Shown: positions 12,458-24,492 of the stretch, one piece after another
How positions within the stretch are numbered: position 1 is the first letter of the stretch
Layout of the letters: every line of letters begins with the position of its first letter
Source: Hygrophila difformis
Taxonomy: Eukaryota > Streptophyta > Magnoliopsida > Lamiales > Acanthaceae
NCBI GenBank assembly: GCA_030278955.1
Contig: JAOANR010000011.1
Location: 31,066,403-31,130,402 of the forward strand
Length of the DNA: 64,000 nt
Direction of reading: 5' to 3'
Notes under the pieces: generated by a model
Told to the model about the DNA's origin: nothing
What the model saw: only the letters and a program-made list of their open reading frames with translations
The model's database searches: none
Position numbers and translations under genes: made by a program

Positions 12458-12462
12458 ATAGA
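12458..12462. repeat. Right target-site duplication ATAGA
   Basis: Matches 7828-7832. The gag-pol frame of Tekay copy 1 resumes at 12463 in the phase in which it stopped. Confidence 0.85.
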
Positions 12463-15400
12463 CCTCCTCAAAATCAATTTAGGCCGCCGAATCAGAACCA
12501 GAACCAACGTCCTCCACCACCTCAGAACCAAAATCAACAGCCAAACCAGCAGCCGAACCCGAATCAACAGGGAAACCAGGGACGCCCTGTGGGGAGACTT
12601 AACGTGGTTAACCAAGCGGACGTGCCTGCACAAGGAGAAGTAATGGGAGGTACATTTCATGTCTTGAATACACCCCTTAGAGTTTTATTTGATTCTGGAG
12701 CTAGTTGCTCAATCATAGCATCAAGAATAGTGCCTGAGTTAGATCTACCTAAGTGCGAGATAATTAGCTTAGGAATTCAATTGTCTTCAGGAGTAGTAGC
12801 TTGCTCTAAACGATATAACGGAATTCCTATAGTGATCAAGAACGTAGAATTCTTTGCAAACATAGTAGAATTTAACTTAAGGGACTTTGACATTATATTG
12901 GGGATGGATTGGTTGTCCCAGTATAAAGCGGTGATCGAATGCCAAAAGCAAAAGATCACCCTGTCAAAAAGTAGGGGAAAGAGAGTTATCTTTTACTCTC
13001 AGCCCCCTAAGAGGAGCAACAAAATCGTTAGTGCCCTCAAACTAGATAACTTGATGCGTAAGGGGTATAGATTATATGTGTGCTACGTCCACAACCTTGA
13101 GGCGGAAGAGAGCAAGGTTGACAGCATTCCAGTGGTAAGAAAATACCCGGACGTGTTTCCTGAGGACGTTCCGGGAATGCCACCCGAGAGAGATCTTGAA
13201 TTCACTATAGATCTCATTCCGGGCACAGAGCCTGTCTCAAAAGCTCCGTACCGGATGGCACCATTGGAAATGAAGGAGTTAAAGGACCAACTCGAGGAGC
13301 TGTTAGGAAAAGGGTACATAAGGCCGAGTACTTCCCCCTGGGGAGCACCAGTTTTATTCGTCAAGAAGAAAGACGGAGGGTTACGTCTTTGCATAGATTA
13401 TCGAGGATTGAACCAAGTGACCATCAAGAACAAGTACCCACTGCCGAGAATTGAGGATCTTTTTGATCAACTGAAGGGAGCTTCAGTATTCTCAAAGATC
13501 GACTTGCGATCTGGGTATCACCAGTTGAGGATCACGGAGAAGGACATTCCGAAGACGGCATTTCGAACCCGATATGGTCACTACGAGTTCACAGTGTTAT
13601 CCTTCGGGTTAACGAATGCTCCCGCAATGTTCATGAACCTCATGAACAATGTGTTTCGAGAATTGTTAGATCAATGCGTCGTAGTGTTTATTGACGACAT
13701 CTTGATCTACTCGAAGAGCGAGGAGGAGCATACCCAACACTTACACCAAGTGTTAGGGATCTTGCGAAAGAACCAACTGTATGGTAAGTTGTCCAAATGC
13801 GATTTCTGGTTAAAGGAAGTAGCATTTCTTGGACACATAGTATCCGCTGACACAGTTTCAGTGGATCCGGCAAAAGTTTCTGCCGTAACGGAGTGGACAG
13901 TGCCGACGAGTCCAACGGAAATAAGGAGTTTCCTTGGATTGGCTGGGTACTATAGGTGATTCGTGAAGGACTTCTCGAGAATCGCACGTCCTTTAACCCA
14001 GCTACTGAAGAAAGGAGTCAAATACGAGTGGACTGATGCGTGTGAGACTGCGTTTCAAGAACTGAAGAAGCGTCTCACAACGACACCCGTATTGACGCTA
14101 CCATCAGAGAATGGTTACTTCGAAGTCTACAACGATGCTTCGGAGGAAGGTTTAGGCTATGTCTTGATGCAAGACTCGAGGGTCGTTGCATATGCATCAC
14201 GCCAGCTGAAACCTCATGAAGAAAATTACCCGACACACGACCTGGAGTTGGCAGCGGTCGTTTTCACCCTAAAGATATGGAGACATTATCTTTACGGACG
14301 AAAGTGTCGAATGTTCACCGACTACAAGAGCTTGAAATATATATTCACTCAGAAGGAGTTGAATTTGAGACAGCGAAGGTGGTTGGAACTTATTAAGGAT
14401 TATGATTTAGAGATATCCTACCACGAAGGGAAGGCGAATGTGGTAGTCGATGCCCTAAGCCGGAAGACCCAACACGTGACAAACTCGTTGGTAATTCCGC
14501 GGGCATTGTACATGGATTTGGCAAGATTAGATGTAGAGCTTGTGCACCCGGGCACAGTGAGTGAAACGGTCAATGCATTGATCGTAGAAACTCCAATATT
14601 GGACGAGATTAAGCTCGCTCAACCGGGCGATGTGAAACTCGAGAAGATAAAGGGGTATATTACCGAGGGAAAGGCAATAGGATTTGTTGTCCACGAGGAT
14701 GGAAGCTTTCGCTTCAAAGGGAGATGGTGCGTGCCCCAGAAGTGTGCCGAGTTGAAGCAAAGGTTGATGGAGGAAGGGCACAACACGCCATATTCGGTGT
14801 ATCCCGGAGGCGATAAACTTTATAAAGATCTGAAGAAGATCTATTGGTGGCCGGGAATGAAGAAGGAAGTAGCCGAATTCATGGCGAAATGCCTCACCTG
14901 CCAAAGAGTTAAGGCAGTGAGACATAAACCTTTAGGATTGATGCAACCACTGGAGATTCCAAGTTGGAAGTGGGATAGCATCTCGATGGACTTATCTCGG
15001 GATTACCACGATCACCTAAAGGCATGAATAAGATTTGGTTGATTGTGGATAGGCTAACGAAGACATCCATATTTATCCCGATGAAGGACACGTGGACTAT
15101 GGACCAATTGGCCCGAGCCTACGTCGATAATGTGGTACGACAACATGGAGTAACACATGACATCATTTCCGACAGAGACAGTAGATTTGTCTCTCATTTT
15201 TGGACGGAGTTACAAAAAGCTCTCGGTACTCAAATCAAAATGAGCACCGCATTCCACCCGATGACGGATGGTCAAACCAAGAGAACGATCTAAACACTAG
15301 AAGACATGCTGAGAGCATGCGTGTTGGAATTTAAGGGAAATTGGGAAACTCATTTACCCTTAATTGAGTTTTCCTATAACAATAGCTACCATGCTAGCAT

Positions 15401-16030
15401 CGGCATGGCACCATTCGAGGCGTTGTATGGACGAAGGTGCCGAAGCCCGTTGAGCTGGGAAGAAAACGACAAGTCGGTGGTGGTGGGACCACAACTTATC
15501 GAAGACATGGATCAACAAATAAAGGTGATACAAGGAAAAATGCGAGCCGCTCAAGACCGTCAGAAGAGTTATGCTGACGTGAGATGTCGAGACTTAGAAT
15601 TTCAAGTAGGAGATAGGGTCATGCTAAAGATATCACCATGAAGGGGGTGATGCGCTTTGGCAAACAAGGAAAGTCGAGTCCTCGATACATAGGACCTTAT
15701 GAGATTCTAGAACGAGTCGGGAATTTGGCCTACCGACTAGCTTTACCACCACAGTTAGATCGAGTTCATAATGTCTTCCGTGTCTCACAACTAAAGAAAT
15801 ATGTGCCGGACCCGACACATATACTTCAACCGGAAGTGATCGAACTCGATGAGGATCTGACTTACGAAGAAGTCCCAGTGCGGATTCTAGACGTTAAGGA
15901 GCGAGTAACGAGGAATAAAACCGTCAAGATGGTCAAGGTTCTTTGGTCGAACCATGAAAGGGAGACGGCGACTTGGGAACGCTACCCGACACTGTTCCGA
16001 GCCGATACCGACACAGTTATGGGGACGTAA
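12463..16030 (+). pseudogene. Tekay-like gypsy copy 1, protease-RT-RNase H-integrase-chromodomain (broken)
   Basis: Domains in order: Gln/Pro/Asn-rich linker; aspartic protease (DSGAS at 12691); RT with the VFIDDIL catalytic box at about 13685; RNase H (YNDAS at about 14130, [16 protein letters not shown]); integrase with a zinc finger and DDE core; a C-terminal chromodomain-like segment (KVLWSNH...TW, about 15936). This domain order and chromodomain identify a chromovirus, Tekay lineage. Damage: TGA at 13957 where copy 2 has CGA; one-base loss near 14990; TAA at about 15291 where copy 2 has CAG; one-base loss near 15636. Integrase has also lost key residues: the second zinc-finger His is Tyr (YSVYPGG) and the catalytic Glu is Lys (DGQTKRT). 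Near its end it also lacks a short segment present in copy 2. The copy is dead. Confidence 0.92.
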
Positions 16031-16269
16031 CTGCAATCTAAAGGGGGAGAGGATGTCACACCGCGTATTTTCATGAACTTTTGTAAACAATTAAACAAAT
16101 TCAAATTGTATTGAACTACGTTATGGCTTGATCCCTTCACAAGGTACGTAGGCAGCTTAAAAGTTTTAATTCAAAGTTCAGTCACAAAATAATAAAATAA
16201 ACAAAACTTAGCTCGAGAAAAGCCGAAACACAACTTCGAGGACGAAGTTGATTCTTAAGGGGGGTAGAC
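16031..16269 (+). repeat. 3' end of Tekay copy 1: two PPT-like tracts and an LTR start
   Basis: Just after the pol stop, a purine tract (AAAGGGGGAGAGGA, 16040-16053) is followed by TGTCACACC at 16054, and the same arrangement stands at the end of copy 2. A second tract, TTAAGGGGGG near 16256, lies after the motif CTTCGAGGACGAAG (16232-16245), which is common at Tekay 3' ends, and is followed by TGTAATACC at 16270. Either site could be the true LTR start, so the border between copies 1 and 2 is uncertain. A block around GAACTACGT...GGTACGTAGGCAGC (about 16114-16157) recurs at about 20112-20156. Confidence 0.5.
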
Positions 16270-16951
16270 TGTAATACCTGAGAATTTTACAACATAAATT
16301 AAATAAATAAATAAACAAATAAACAAATAAATAATAAATAGAATACAATAAATAAATAAATACAAAGGAAATGAGAAATGGAAATTTAATCTAAAAAGGA
16401 ATTAAAGATAATTAATTAAAAAGGAATTAAATTAAATAAATCGTCACACGGGAACCCGACACCAATGGACTCGAGAACTCTAGTCCAAACATAAATTTAG
16501 ACCCGAGTAAAATGACGATAGGAAATAGGAAACCGAAGATAGCCCGGAAATCGGAATCCGGGAGCATAGAGAGATAGAAGTCCGAAAGAGAGGAGGAAAA
16601 GAGAAATACTGAATAAAGTTCCCTATTAAGCAATAAATTCACAAGCATCTATTTTATACACAATCCTCATATTTTATTAAAACTCAACCAACCCAGGAGA
16701 CAAGACAACAATAAACGAACAACATATCTATATATGCGTAATGAATCGATAAGGTACCTCGAACCCTAAACCCTAGAAACCTGGGGTCTCAACGTTTTGA
16801 CCCTTATACCCTTAACGTAAGCAACTGAATAAATACAAACCCTAACCAACTCTCAGTAGGCATCACTCGATTCAGTAAATCACTTTCTCCCTACACTCTA
16901 TCAAATCCCCAGAACTCTAAACCTTCTTTGTGCTCGCATGGTTATAACAGA
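16270..16951 (+). repeat. Truncated 5' LTR (U3) and leader of Tekay copy 2
   Basis: Starts TGTAATACCTGAGAA, close to the LTR start at 20078 (TGTAACACCCGAGAA). A CCCTACACTCT motif at about 16893 lies about 620 bp in, as its counterpart does in the 3' LTR (about 20694), which suggests that U3 is kept. After that only about 50 bp separate it from the gag ATG, so the LTR R/U5, PBS and leader seem deleted. No clean PBS is visible; ATGGTTATAACAG before the ATG may be a worn one. Confidence 0.45.
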
Positions 16952-16980
16952 ATGGCACCCAGAGGACGACCAAGGACCTT
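16952..16980 (+). pseudogene. Tekay copy 2, gag stub
   Basis: The gag start (MAPRGRPRT) is the same as in copy 1 but runs straight into sequence matching the end of the protease. Nearly all of gag and protease has been deleted. The stub is out of frame with pol and meets a TAG within 30 codons. Confidence 0.85.
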
Positions 16981-17046
16981 ACCTACTACTCCCAACCCCC
17001 TAAGAAGTCTAACAAAATAGTCAACACCCTCAAGTTATGTAGCTTA

Positions 17047-20046
17047 ATGCGGAAGGGTTACGCGCTATACGCATGCTACATTCATAACCTGGAAGCTGAA
17101 GGAGTCAAGGTAGACGACATCCCGGTGGTGAGGGAATACCCAGATGTGTTTCCTGAAGACGTTCCCGGTATGCTACCCAAGAGAGATCTTGAATTCACAA
17201 TAGACCTCATTCCGGGAACGGAACCTGTTTCGAAAGCTCCTTACCGCATGGTGCCACTGGAAATGAAGGAACTAAAGGAGAAACTCGAGGAGTTGTTGGA
17301 GAAGGGATATATTAGGCCGAGCACATCCCCATGGGGAGCACCGGTCTTGTTCGTCAAGAAGAAAGACGGAGGGTTACGACTGTGCATCGACTATAGAAGA
17401 CTCAATCAAGTCACCGTCAAGAACAAGTACCCGTTGCCCCAGATCGAAGATTTGTTCGACCAACTAAAGGGAGCTACGGTGTTCTCAAAGATCGACCTAC
17501 GCTCGGGATATCACCAATTGAGGATCGCCGAAAAGGACATCCCAAAGACGGCGTTCAGGACTCATTACGGACACTACGAGTTCACGGTGCTATCCTTTGG
17601 GCTAACGAATGCCCCAGCAATTTTCATGAATCTCATGAATAACGTATTTCGAGAATTGTTAGATCAATGCGTGGTGGTGTTCATAGATGACATCTTGATC
17701 TACTCGAAAAGTGAAGAAGAACATTCCGAGCACCTACACAAAGTGTTAGGGATCTTACGAGTGAACCAACTGTATAGTAAACTATCCAAGTGCGACTTCT
17801 GGTTAAGGGAAGTGGCATTTCTCGGGCATATAGTATCCGCTAACAGAGTGGCAGTGGATCCGGCGGAGATCTCGGCAGTGACCGAGTGGGTACCGCCGAA
17901 GAGTCCAACAGAGGTACGAAGTTTCCTTAGACTGGCGGGATACTACAGGCGATTTGTCAAAAACTTCTCGAAAATCGCACGCCCGTTGACCCAGCTGCTG
18001 AAGAAAGGGGTAAAATACGACTGGACCAGTGAGTGTGAGTCCGCATTCCAAGACTTGAAGAAACGACTTACCACAACACCAGTATTGGCATTACCATCTG
18101 AGGATGGAGACTTCGAGGTGTATAGCGACGCCTCGAAAGAGGGATTGGGATGCGTGCTAATGCAAGACCAAAGGGTTATAGCATACGCATCGCGACAACT
18201 GAAACCACACGAAGAAAACTACCCGACGCACGACTTAGAACTCGCCGCGGTCGTGTTCGCCTTAAAGATATGGAGACACTATCTCTATGGGCGAAGATGT
18301 CGGAAGTTCACCGACCATAAGAGCCTCAAGTATATATTCACACAGAAAGAGCTGAATTTGAGGCAGAGAAGATGGTTGGAGTTAATAAAGGATTATGACC
18401 TGGAGATTGCTTACCACGAAGGAAAAGCCAACGTTGTAGCCGATGCCCTGAGTCGAAAGACTCAACACGTGGCAAATTCACTCGTGATACCGGCCGAGTT
18501 GTACAAGGACTTAGCAAAATTAAGTCTAGAGTTAGTGCATTCTGGCACGGTAAAGGAAGTCGTCAACGCGATGGTAGTGGAACCTACCATGTACGATGAG
18601 ATACGACTCGCCCAATCGGGTGACGAGAAGTTGGAGGAGATTAGGAAGAATGTTGCCGAAGGAAAGGCAATGGATTTTAAAATCCATGAGGACGGAAGCA
18701 TCCGCTTCAAGGGAAGATGGTGTATACCACGGAATTGCGTGGACCTGAATCAAAGGGTGATGGAGGAAGGCCATAACACCCCATACTCGGTCCATCCCGG
18801 AGGCGACAAGCTATACAAGGACTTGAAGAAGAATTACTGGTGGCTGAACATGAAGAGAGAGGTAGCCAAATTTGTGGCAAGATGCCTTACTTGTCAGAAG
18901 ATCAAGGCAGTACGCCAAAAACCCCTAGGACGAATGCAACCATTGGAAATCCCAAGCTGGAAATGGGATAGTATCTCAATGGATTTCATTTCGGGGCTAC
19001 CGCGTTCACCGAAGGGGATGAATAAAATCTGGGTGATCGTGGATAGGTCGACAAAAGCTGCCATATTTATCCCAATGAAGGATACCTGGTCAATGGACCA
19101 ACTGGCAAGGGCATATGTCGACAATGTGGTACGTCGACATGGAGTACCACATGATATCATCTCAGATAGAGACAACAGATTCGTCTCTCAATTTTGGACA
19201 AAACTGCAAGAAGCCCTCGGTACCCAAATAAAGATGAGTACCGCATTCCACCCTATGACGGATGGGCAGACGGAGAGAACGATCCAGACGCTGGAAGACA
19301 TGCTAAGGGCATGTGTACTAGAGTTCAAGGGAAGTTGGGAGAATCATCTACCTCTGATCGAGTTTTCCTACAACAATAGTTACCATGCTAGCATCGGCAT
19401 GGCACCCTTCGAGGCACTGTATGGACGTAAGTGCCGAAGTCCATTAAGCTGGGAAGAGAACGATAAGACGGTAATAGTGGGACCACAACTTGTTGAGGAC
19501 ATGGCTCAACAAATCAAGGTCATCCAAGGGAAGATGAAAGCCGGTCAGGACCGGCAAAAGAGTTACGCGTACGTGAGACGGAAAGACTTGGAATTTCAAG
19601 TCGGCGATAAAGTCATGCTGAAGGTATCACCAATGAAGGGTGTGATGCGCTTCGGCAAACGAGGAAAACTGAGTCCACGGTACATAGGACCATATGAAAT
19701 CCTGGAAAGAGTGGGAAATCTCGCATATCGGCTAGCGTTGCCACCACAATTTGCTCATGTTCACGATGTGTTCCACGTCTCCCAATTGAAGAAGTATGTG
19801 CACGATCCGACCCATGTGCTCCAACCGGAAGAAATTGAATTTGAGGATGACTTGAGTTACGAGGAAGTTCCTGTGCGAATACTTGACATGAAGGAGAGAG
19901 TAACGAGGAATAAGACCGTGAGGATGGTCAAGGTCCTTTGGTCTAACCACGAGACGGAGACGGCGACGTGGAAATTGGAAGCCGACATAAAACAACGTTA
20001 CTCTACCCTCGTCCAAGATGAACCGGCCACAGTTATGGGGACATAA
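17047..20046 (+). CDS. Tekay-like gypsy copy 2, intact RT-RNase H-integrase-chromodomain ORF
   Basis: 999 codons with no interruption, read from the first in-frame ATG; the same frame is open back to about 16981. RT carries [12 protein letters not shown] and the catalytic VFIDDIL. RNase H keeps YSDAS, LELAAV and FTDHKS. Integrase keeps the HHCC finger ([11 protein letters not shown]...CLTCQK) and the three acidic positions ([23 protein letters not shown]). A GPY/F-type module ([12 protein letters not shown]) and a chromodomain-like end ([14 protein letters not shown]) follow; this end probably targets integration to modified chromatin. Gag and protease are missing, so the copy cannot move alone and would need helper proteins. 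Whether it is expressed is unknown. Confidence 0.9.
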   Translation: MRKGYALYACYIHNLEAEGVKVDDIPVVREYPDVFPEDVPGMLPKRDLEFTIDLIPGTEPVSKAPYRMVPLEMKELKEKLEELLEKGYIRPSTSPWGAPVLFVKKKDGGLRLCIDYRRLNQVTVKNKYPLPQIEDLFDQLKGATVFSKIDLRSGYHQLRIAEKDIPKTAFRTHYGHYEFTVLSFGLTNAPAIFMNLMNNVFRELLDQCVVVFIDDILIYSKSEEEHSEHLHKVLGILRVNQLYSKLSKCDFWLREVAFLGHIVSANRVAVDPAEISAVTEWVPPKSPTEVRSFLRLAGYYRRFVKNFSKIARPLTQLLKKGVKYDWTSECESAFQDLKKRLTTTPVLALPSEDGDFEVYSDASKEGLGCVLMQDQRVIAYASRQLKPHEENYPTHDLELAAVVFALKIWRHYLYGRRCRKFTDHKSLKYIFTQKELNLRQRRWLELIKDYDLEIAYHEGKANVVADALSRKTQHVANSLVIPAELYKDLAKLSLELVHSGTVKEVVNAMVVEPTMYDEIRLAQSGDEKLEEIRKNVAEGKAMDFKIHEDGSIRFKGRWCIPRNCVDLNQRVMEEGHNTPYSVHPGGDKLYKDLKKNYWWLNMKREVAKFVARCLTCQKIKAVRQKPLGRMQPLEIPSWKWDSISMDFISGLPRSPKGMNKIWVIVDRSTKAAIFIPMKDTWSMDQLARAYVDNVVRRHGVPHDIISDRDNRFVSQFWTKLQEALGTQIKMSTAFHPMTDGQTERTIQTLEDMLRACVLEFKGSWENHLPLIEFSYNNSYHASIGMAPFEALYGRKCRSPLSWEENDKTVIVGPQLVEDMAQQIKVIQGKMKAGQDRQKSYAYVRRKDLEFQVGDKVMLKVSPMKGVMRFGKRGKLSPRYIGPYEILERVGNLAYRLALPPQFAHVHDVFHVSQLKKYVHDPTHVLQPEEIEFEDDLSYEEVPVRILDMKERVTRNKTVRMVKVLWSNHETETATWKLEADIKQRYSTLVQDEPATVMGT

Positions 20047-20058
20047 TTGTATTCTTAA

Positions 20059-20077
20059 GGGGGGGGGGGGGGGAGGA
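20059..20077 (+). other. Polypurine tract with a run of 15 G
   Basis: TTAAG leads into a homopolymer of 15 G (20059-20073) and then AGGA directly before the LTR. A PPT primes plus-strand synthesis. The long G run is unusual for a PPT, may partly be slippage or a sequencing artefact, and could form a G-rich structure. Confidence 0.75.
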
Positions 20078-20382
20078 TGTAACACCCGAGAAAAACAAAT
20101 TCAAATTGTTTTGAACTACGTCATGACTTGATCCCTTCACAGGGTACGTAGGCAGCTTGGAAATCTAAATTCTATGTTCAGTCACAAAATAAATCACAAG
20201 ATAAATCACAAAAACGTTAGGAGGAATTGGAACTAATTTAACTAGACTAACTATGACACGGAAATGTTACGAGCGTTAAACCCGAACTCGTAACAAATTT
20301 AAGGTGAATGTTTCGAACCGGAAACGACCCGAGGAGTCGAGCCAACACGTAGAGGATAGAAAAACGATAGAGAAAAGAAGAA

Positions 20383-20550
20383 AAGACCCGACGGACCACG
20401 CGGACCGCCGAACCAGCCGGTCCGGCCGTCACGCGGCCTCCGCGCGCTGCCGCGCGGCCACCGCGCGGCAGAAGGAGACGCGTCCCAGGACTGGTCGCGA
20501 GTGCTCCGCGCGGATATCCCTGTACGTGCGCGTCACCACCGCGCCAGAGG
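20383..20550. repeat. CpG-dense block with a perfect 25-nt hairpin
   Basis: A sharply GC- and CpG-rich stretch inside an AT-rich LTR. At 20447-20471, CTGCCGCGCGG, loop CCA, CCGCGCGGCAG form a perfect 11-bp stem. CpGs normally decay in methylated plant transposons, so their density is notable. It lies about 150-300 bp upstream of the presumed transcription start. Confidence 0.75.
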
Positions 20551-21948
20551 TGCAGGAGGTGTAAACTTTCCTTCCATGGCGATTTTCTTGCCTAAATTAT
20601 GATTCCCTTCGATGGTAAACGGATCCCAGCCTTGGGAAGGGCTTAAGAACAGATAGGGATGCCCTCACCCCCATTTACACAGAAAACACAAGTCCCTACA
20701 CTCTCATTCTTCCTCTCCAAGCCAAAATCTCTTCGATACTACTTTCCGGCGAGTATTCCAGCGACGACGAGGCAAACGGGACGAAGCCTCTGCTTCCTAG
20801 ACCTTTGGTAAGTCATGGTATAGTGTTTAGTTCATCCATAAACCTTAAAATCTCGAAATCTAACATCCTTTCCTTGGCTACGATTTCACGTCGGGGGACG
20901 AACAAAAAACAATCAGAGAAGTTGGCCGTTCGTCGCGACCTTAGGACATCCGGAAATCCCTTACAGCGACCCTATTCTCTAGCTAAGTAAGTTAAGACCT
21001 TACTCTTCAATATTTATGGTTTATTGTCGTTTAAAACTTAAGATCTAGACACGTAACTAAAATCGGTTTTCAAAAACCCTATTTTCGTCCAATTTGGGAA
21101 ACTCGCCTAAAACCCGGCCTTCGGGAATTCAAACCTAAAACTTTTCAACATAGATTTTGTTCATAAGACTCTAACCTACCTTGTGTCCAAATTTCAGCCA
21201 TTGACATAAAGATTTGATATCCCAAATCATACCGTAAATTTTCTGTAGTAAAACCGAACGTTTGAATTCTGGACAGATTTCTTGACTCGACTTGATGCAT
21301 ATTTTTCACCCGTTTTTAGACCGATTCAACTTTGCATTTTGAAACAAAAGTTGTAGATAATTGTGTCTAGATTATGCATATAAAATTTCATTAATTTTGG
21401 AGTTCATTTGATATGTCCAAACGGACGATTTCAGAACCTGTTCTAAACCAATTTTTGAGTCCGCGCGTATGCAGCGTTTTAGTGTCGACTTTTGAACGTC
21501 TAAAATTCATTATTTCCAAAATCTTAAAACATGAAATTTGTTCAATAAGGTGTTATGTACATCATGTAAAAATTTCGGACAAATTGGATTTGAAATGAAT
21601 TTTTAATCGGCGTCGCACGTAACTGTGTTGGAATCAATCTTTTGGACAGAAATCTTCTTTTGCAAAGAACTCGAAATTTGACTCACTTCGAAACCTTATT
21701 TCCAAAAACTTAAAACATGAAAGTTGTTTGTATGTGTGTTCTTGAGCTACTATGTAAATTTCAGAATTTTTGGTTTAAAGAAGAATTTTTAATTAAGAAA
21801 AGCGTAAACTGTGTCGAATGGGATTTTTCGAACTTGAGAAAACTCGAACTACGATACGCGATATCGAATATTTTGTAACATTGAAATATGAACTTTTGAA
21901 AAATCCTGTTCACTAGGCTGAGCCGATCTTCATACTATCATTATCTTT

Positions 21949-22136
21949 GAGACTGCCTCGTTAGTGGTCTCCTTACTATCCGAGATTGCCTCGTTAGTGA
22001 TCTCGCGCACTGTGTTATTTGGATCGCCTCGTTAGTGGTCCTACTATCTTTGAGACTGCCTCGTTAGTGGTCTCCCGTTTATTTGGACTTCCTCGTTAGT
22101 GGTCCTACGATTTGAGATTGCCTCGTTAGTGATCTC
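21949..22136. repeat. Six short hairpins with a constant loop and variable stems
   Basis: Six copies around GCCTCGTTAGTG: 21949-21971, 21982-22004, 22021-22041, 22052-22074, 22085-22105 and 22114-22136 (the fifth has a T for the first G). Flanking arms pair in each: GAGAC/GTCTC in copies 1 and 4, GAGAT/ATCTC in copies 2 and 6, GGAC/GTCC in copy 5, and GGATC/GGTCC in copy 3 with a bulge. The stem changes are compensatory. Confidence 0.85.
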
Positions 22137-22830
22137 CCCGGTATGGTGTCCTCTTCTTAGTTTGCGGGATAAAATATAAAAGACTTGCGTGAGTGTTTAA
22201 TTATGCTTAAATTTTATTTACCATGTTTTTAAATTATGCTTCTAAATTACGTTCTTAAATTATGCTTTTAAATTACGCTTTGCAATTGAGTCCTTTAATT
22301 ATGTATTCTCGTCTTGAATAAATAAATCATGTTCTTCCGCTGCGAGTAAATTATGAATTTTAAATTAATGCATGAAAAGTGTAATTTTTAATTAAACACA
22401 TTAAACCCCTTAAATTGTTTAGTTAGGGATTAACTTACTCGGTATATTTTTATATTGATAAACCGTTGTCATTTTTCTTTTACAGAGTATGTCGAGTGAC
22501 GCATGCGCATGCTTTTGGGGGGAAACATTTATGAACATTTTTAATTGCTGCATCATACTACTATTTTACCGGGCCTGTTGAACCCGAGGTTTGGCCGTGT
22601 TGGCCGTGATTACTTTTCTGCTGCATTTACTCTATCTCGTGCATGGATGATTATTACTTCTGTATTTTGAATTAAGTATTATTAATTTCCGGACTCAATA
22701 TTGAAATGTTTTTAAATCTTTTACGTACCCATAAGCCTTGCATTTCCTTAGTGAGCTCGGGAAGCCGTGTCTTGCCAGGGAGATGTGGCGGTGACATCCC
22801 GGCCTGTGTTATCAAATCCGGGGTGTTACA

Positions 22831-24492
22831 GAAACTTTACCTTACAGAAACCCCTGGATATCCATGAGTATGGTGGGAGACTGATTTTAAAGGGATTGAG
22901 TGAAGTGAAGGGGATGGAGCGATGCAGACAGAGAGGGAGAAGGAGTCTAAGATGTAGTGGGTGGCGTGAGAAGGGGTAGGGATTTGATGGGGTGTGGATG
23001 ACTGTTGGACAAAGGGATAGGAGCTGTAGGGAAATCCAATAATCGGGTGATTGTGAGCTGCATTTTCTCTATAAAAACCTCCCTCCTCATCCCAGTCAAA
23101 CTCGCCCACTTTCTTCCATTTTTTCTTCTTCATCAGCTCCAAATCAGTTATGTGGAGTTCTTGTTTCTCGTTTTGAAGTCCCCTGCTTTTCTTTTGTTGC
23201 TGCTCCTAAGTCCCACCGGTGGAGCGTCGGCAAACCAGTCTAGTAGGAGTACTTCCGGTAAGATTATATTAAGGGTTAAGAATTCCTTTTAGTTGTGTTA
23301 AATATTATGGTAATTTAATAAATAAAATATCTAAAATTTTTTCTTGGATCAACAAGCAAGTTGTTCATTAGGAAATTTATTTGCTCGTGGCTTGCGTAGT
23401 GATACTTTCCCCAACTATCGTCGGTAACTGTAAGTAGATTTTTACTCCTTGGAATTGTGCCCAAATTATTTTTGAAAAGCATAAATTACAAATTCCATTT
23501 TTATTGCTTTAAATTTTTGCTTAATGCTCTCTACTGCTTTGAATACTGGTATGCTCTTTTACTGTGCTTTACAATCCTAATCACTTACCTCAAAATCCAC
23601 GGATTTTCGGGCACTCATTGTTACGAGGATGAGCGAGGTGCCATGGGTCGCAGCTGCCCAACTCCCACGTTGTTGTGCACATAATAGCCACACGGGGACG
23701 GCTGGGACTTCCAGCTCGGCGCTATGGTCTTCTTTCATAGTGGGCCTGAGGAAATTTCTCACCTCCCCTACACCCTTGAGTGTATGTGGGACTTGAATCC
23801 TACAACAGGGACCCCACCTTTTTGTGGGACTAGAGCCCTAGAGCGGAACCCCACATCACGGTGGCTGAGATATTTAAATTTCAGTAACGCATATTGTTGT
23901 ATTATCTTTTCCCGGGATATAGATTAATATTGTCTCTATGTATAAATTATACTCGTTTAAGCATGCCATATTCCATAACTGTTTTAAAATAATCCCTACA
24001 ACCCGATCTCCTCCGGGAGTAAGGGTCTACTTACTCAACGATTGTTTTCGCTGACTCTACATTTTATTTACTCCTCTTTCAGGCTTGACATCTGCGAGGG
24101 CCACTAGTCACCGCACACCATCTGGGCACGGTTTGGGTATTTTAAATGTTTCTTGGTTTAAAGTATGTATAAATTTTAAGCCTCCTTGACGGAGTAACTT
24201 GGCATGTGTTTTGATTTAACTCGAGGACGTGTATTCAGGTGCCTACCCACTTTTGCATCTTGTTACGCCTCACTATTTTCATCGACTATGAATGTTATTA
24301 TATTAAATACATGCATTTGCAGCTCTTGTGCAATAAAGTTAAGCACATAATTAAACTCTGATTTTCTGTAAATAAATTATTTATGCTAGCCTTAGCGTGT
24401 TTCGGGATGTCCGGGAATACGTGGCGGTAGTACTCGCCCATTTTTCCCCCACTTTGCTTCCGCTATTCATTATGGAAAATGGGGGTGTTACA
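22831..24492 (+). repeat. 3' part of another Tekay-type LTR
   Basis: Ends GGGGGTGTTACA at 24492, the typical Tekay LTR terminus. A TATA box (TATAAAA, 23070-23076) is followed by pyrimidine-rich R-like sequence. The 5' start is not clear. It may be the rest of copy 1's 3' LTR with copy 2 nested inside it, or a separate 5'-truncated LTR. It cuts off the LINE that follows. No credible coding sequence. Confidence 0.5.

Larger units (their letters stand above)
20078..22830 (+). repeat. 3' LTR of Tekay copy 2 (2.75 kb)
   Basis: Begins TGTAACACCCGAG and ends CCGGGGTGTTACA, giving nearly complementary ends, and follows a PPT. Large LTRs of this kind are usual for Tekay. It contains a CpG-dense block (20383-20550), a likely transcription start region near 20690 (CCCTACACTCT) and a hairpin array (21949-22136). 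No reading frame in it is credible. No matching TSD was found. Confidence 0.7.

Noticed and set aside
20304..20564. Arg-rich ORF across the CpG block
   Set aside because: It follows from base composition; no start context, domain or homologous frame in other LTRs.
16270..22830. Tekay copy 2 as a complete element with two matching LTRs
   Set aside because: The 5' LTR-like stretch matches the 3' LTR only at its start and in layout, and no TSD was found (TAGAC before, GAAAC after).
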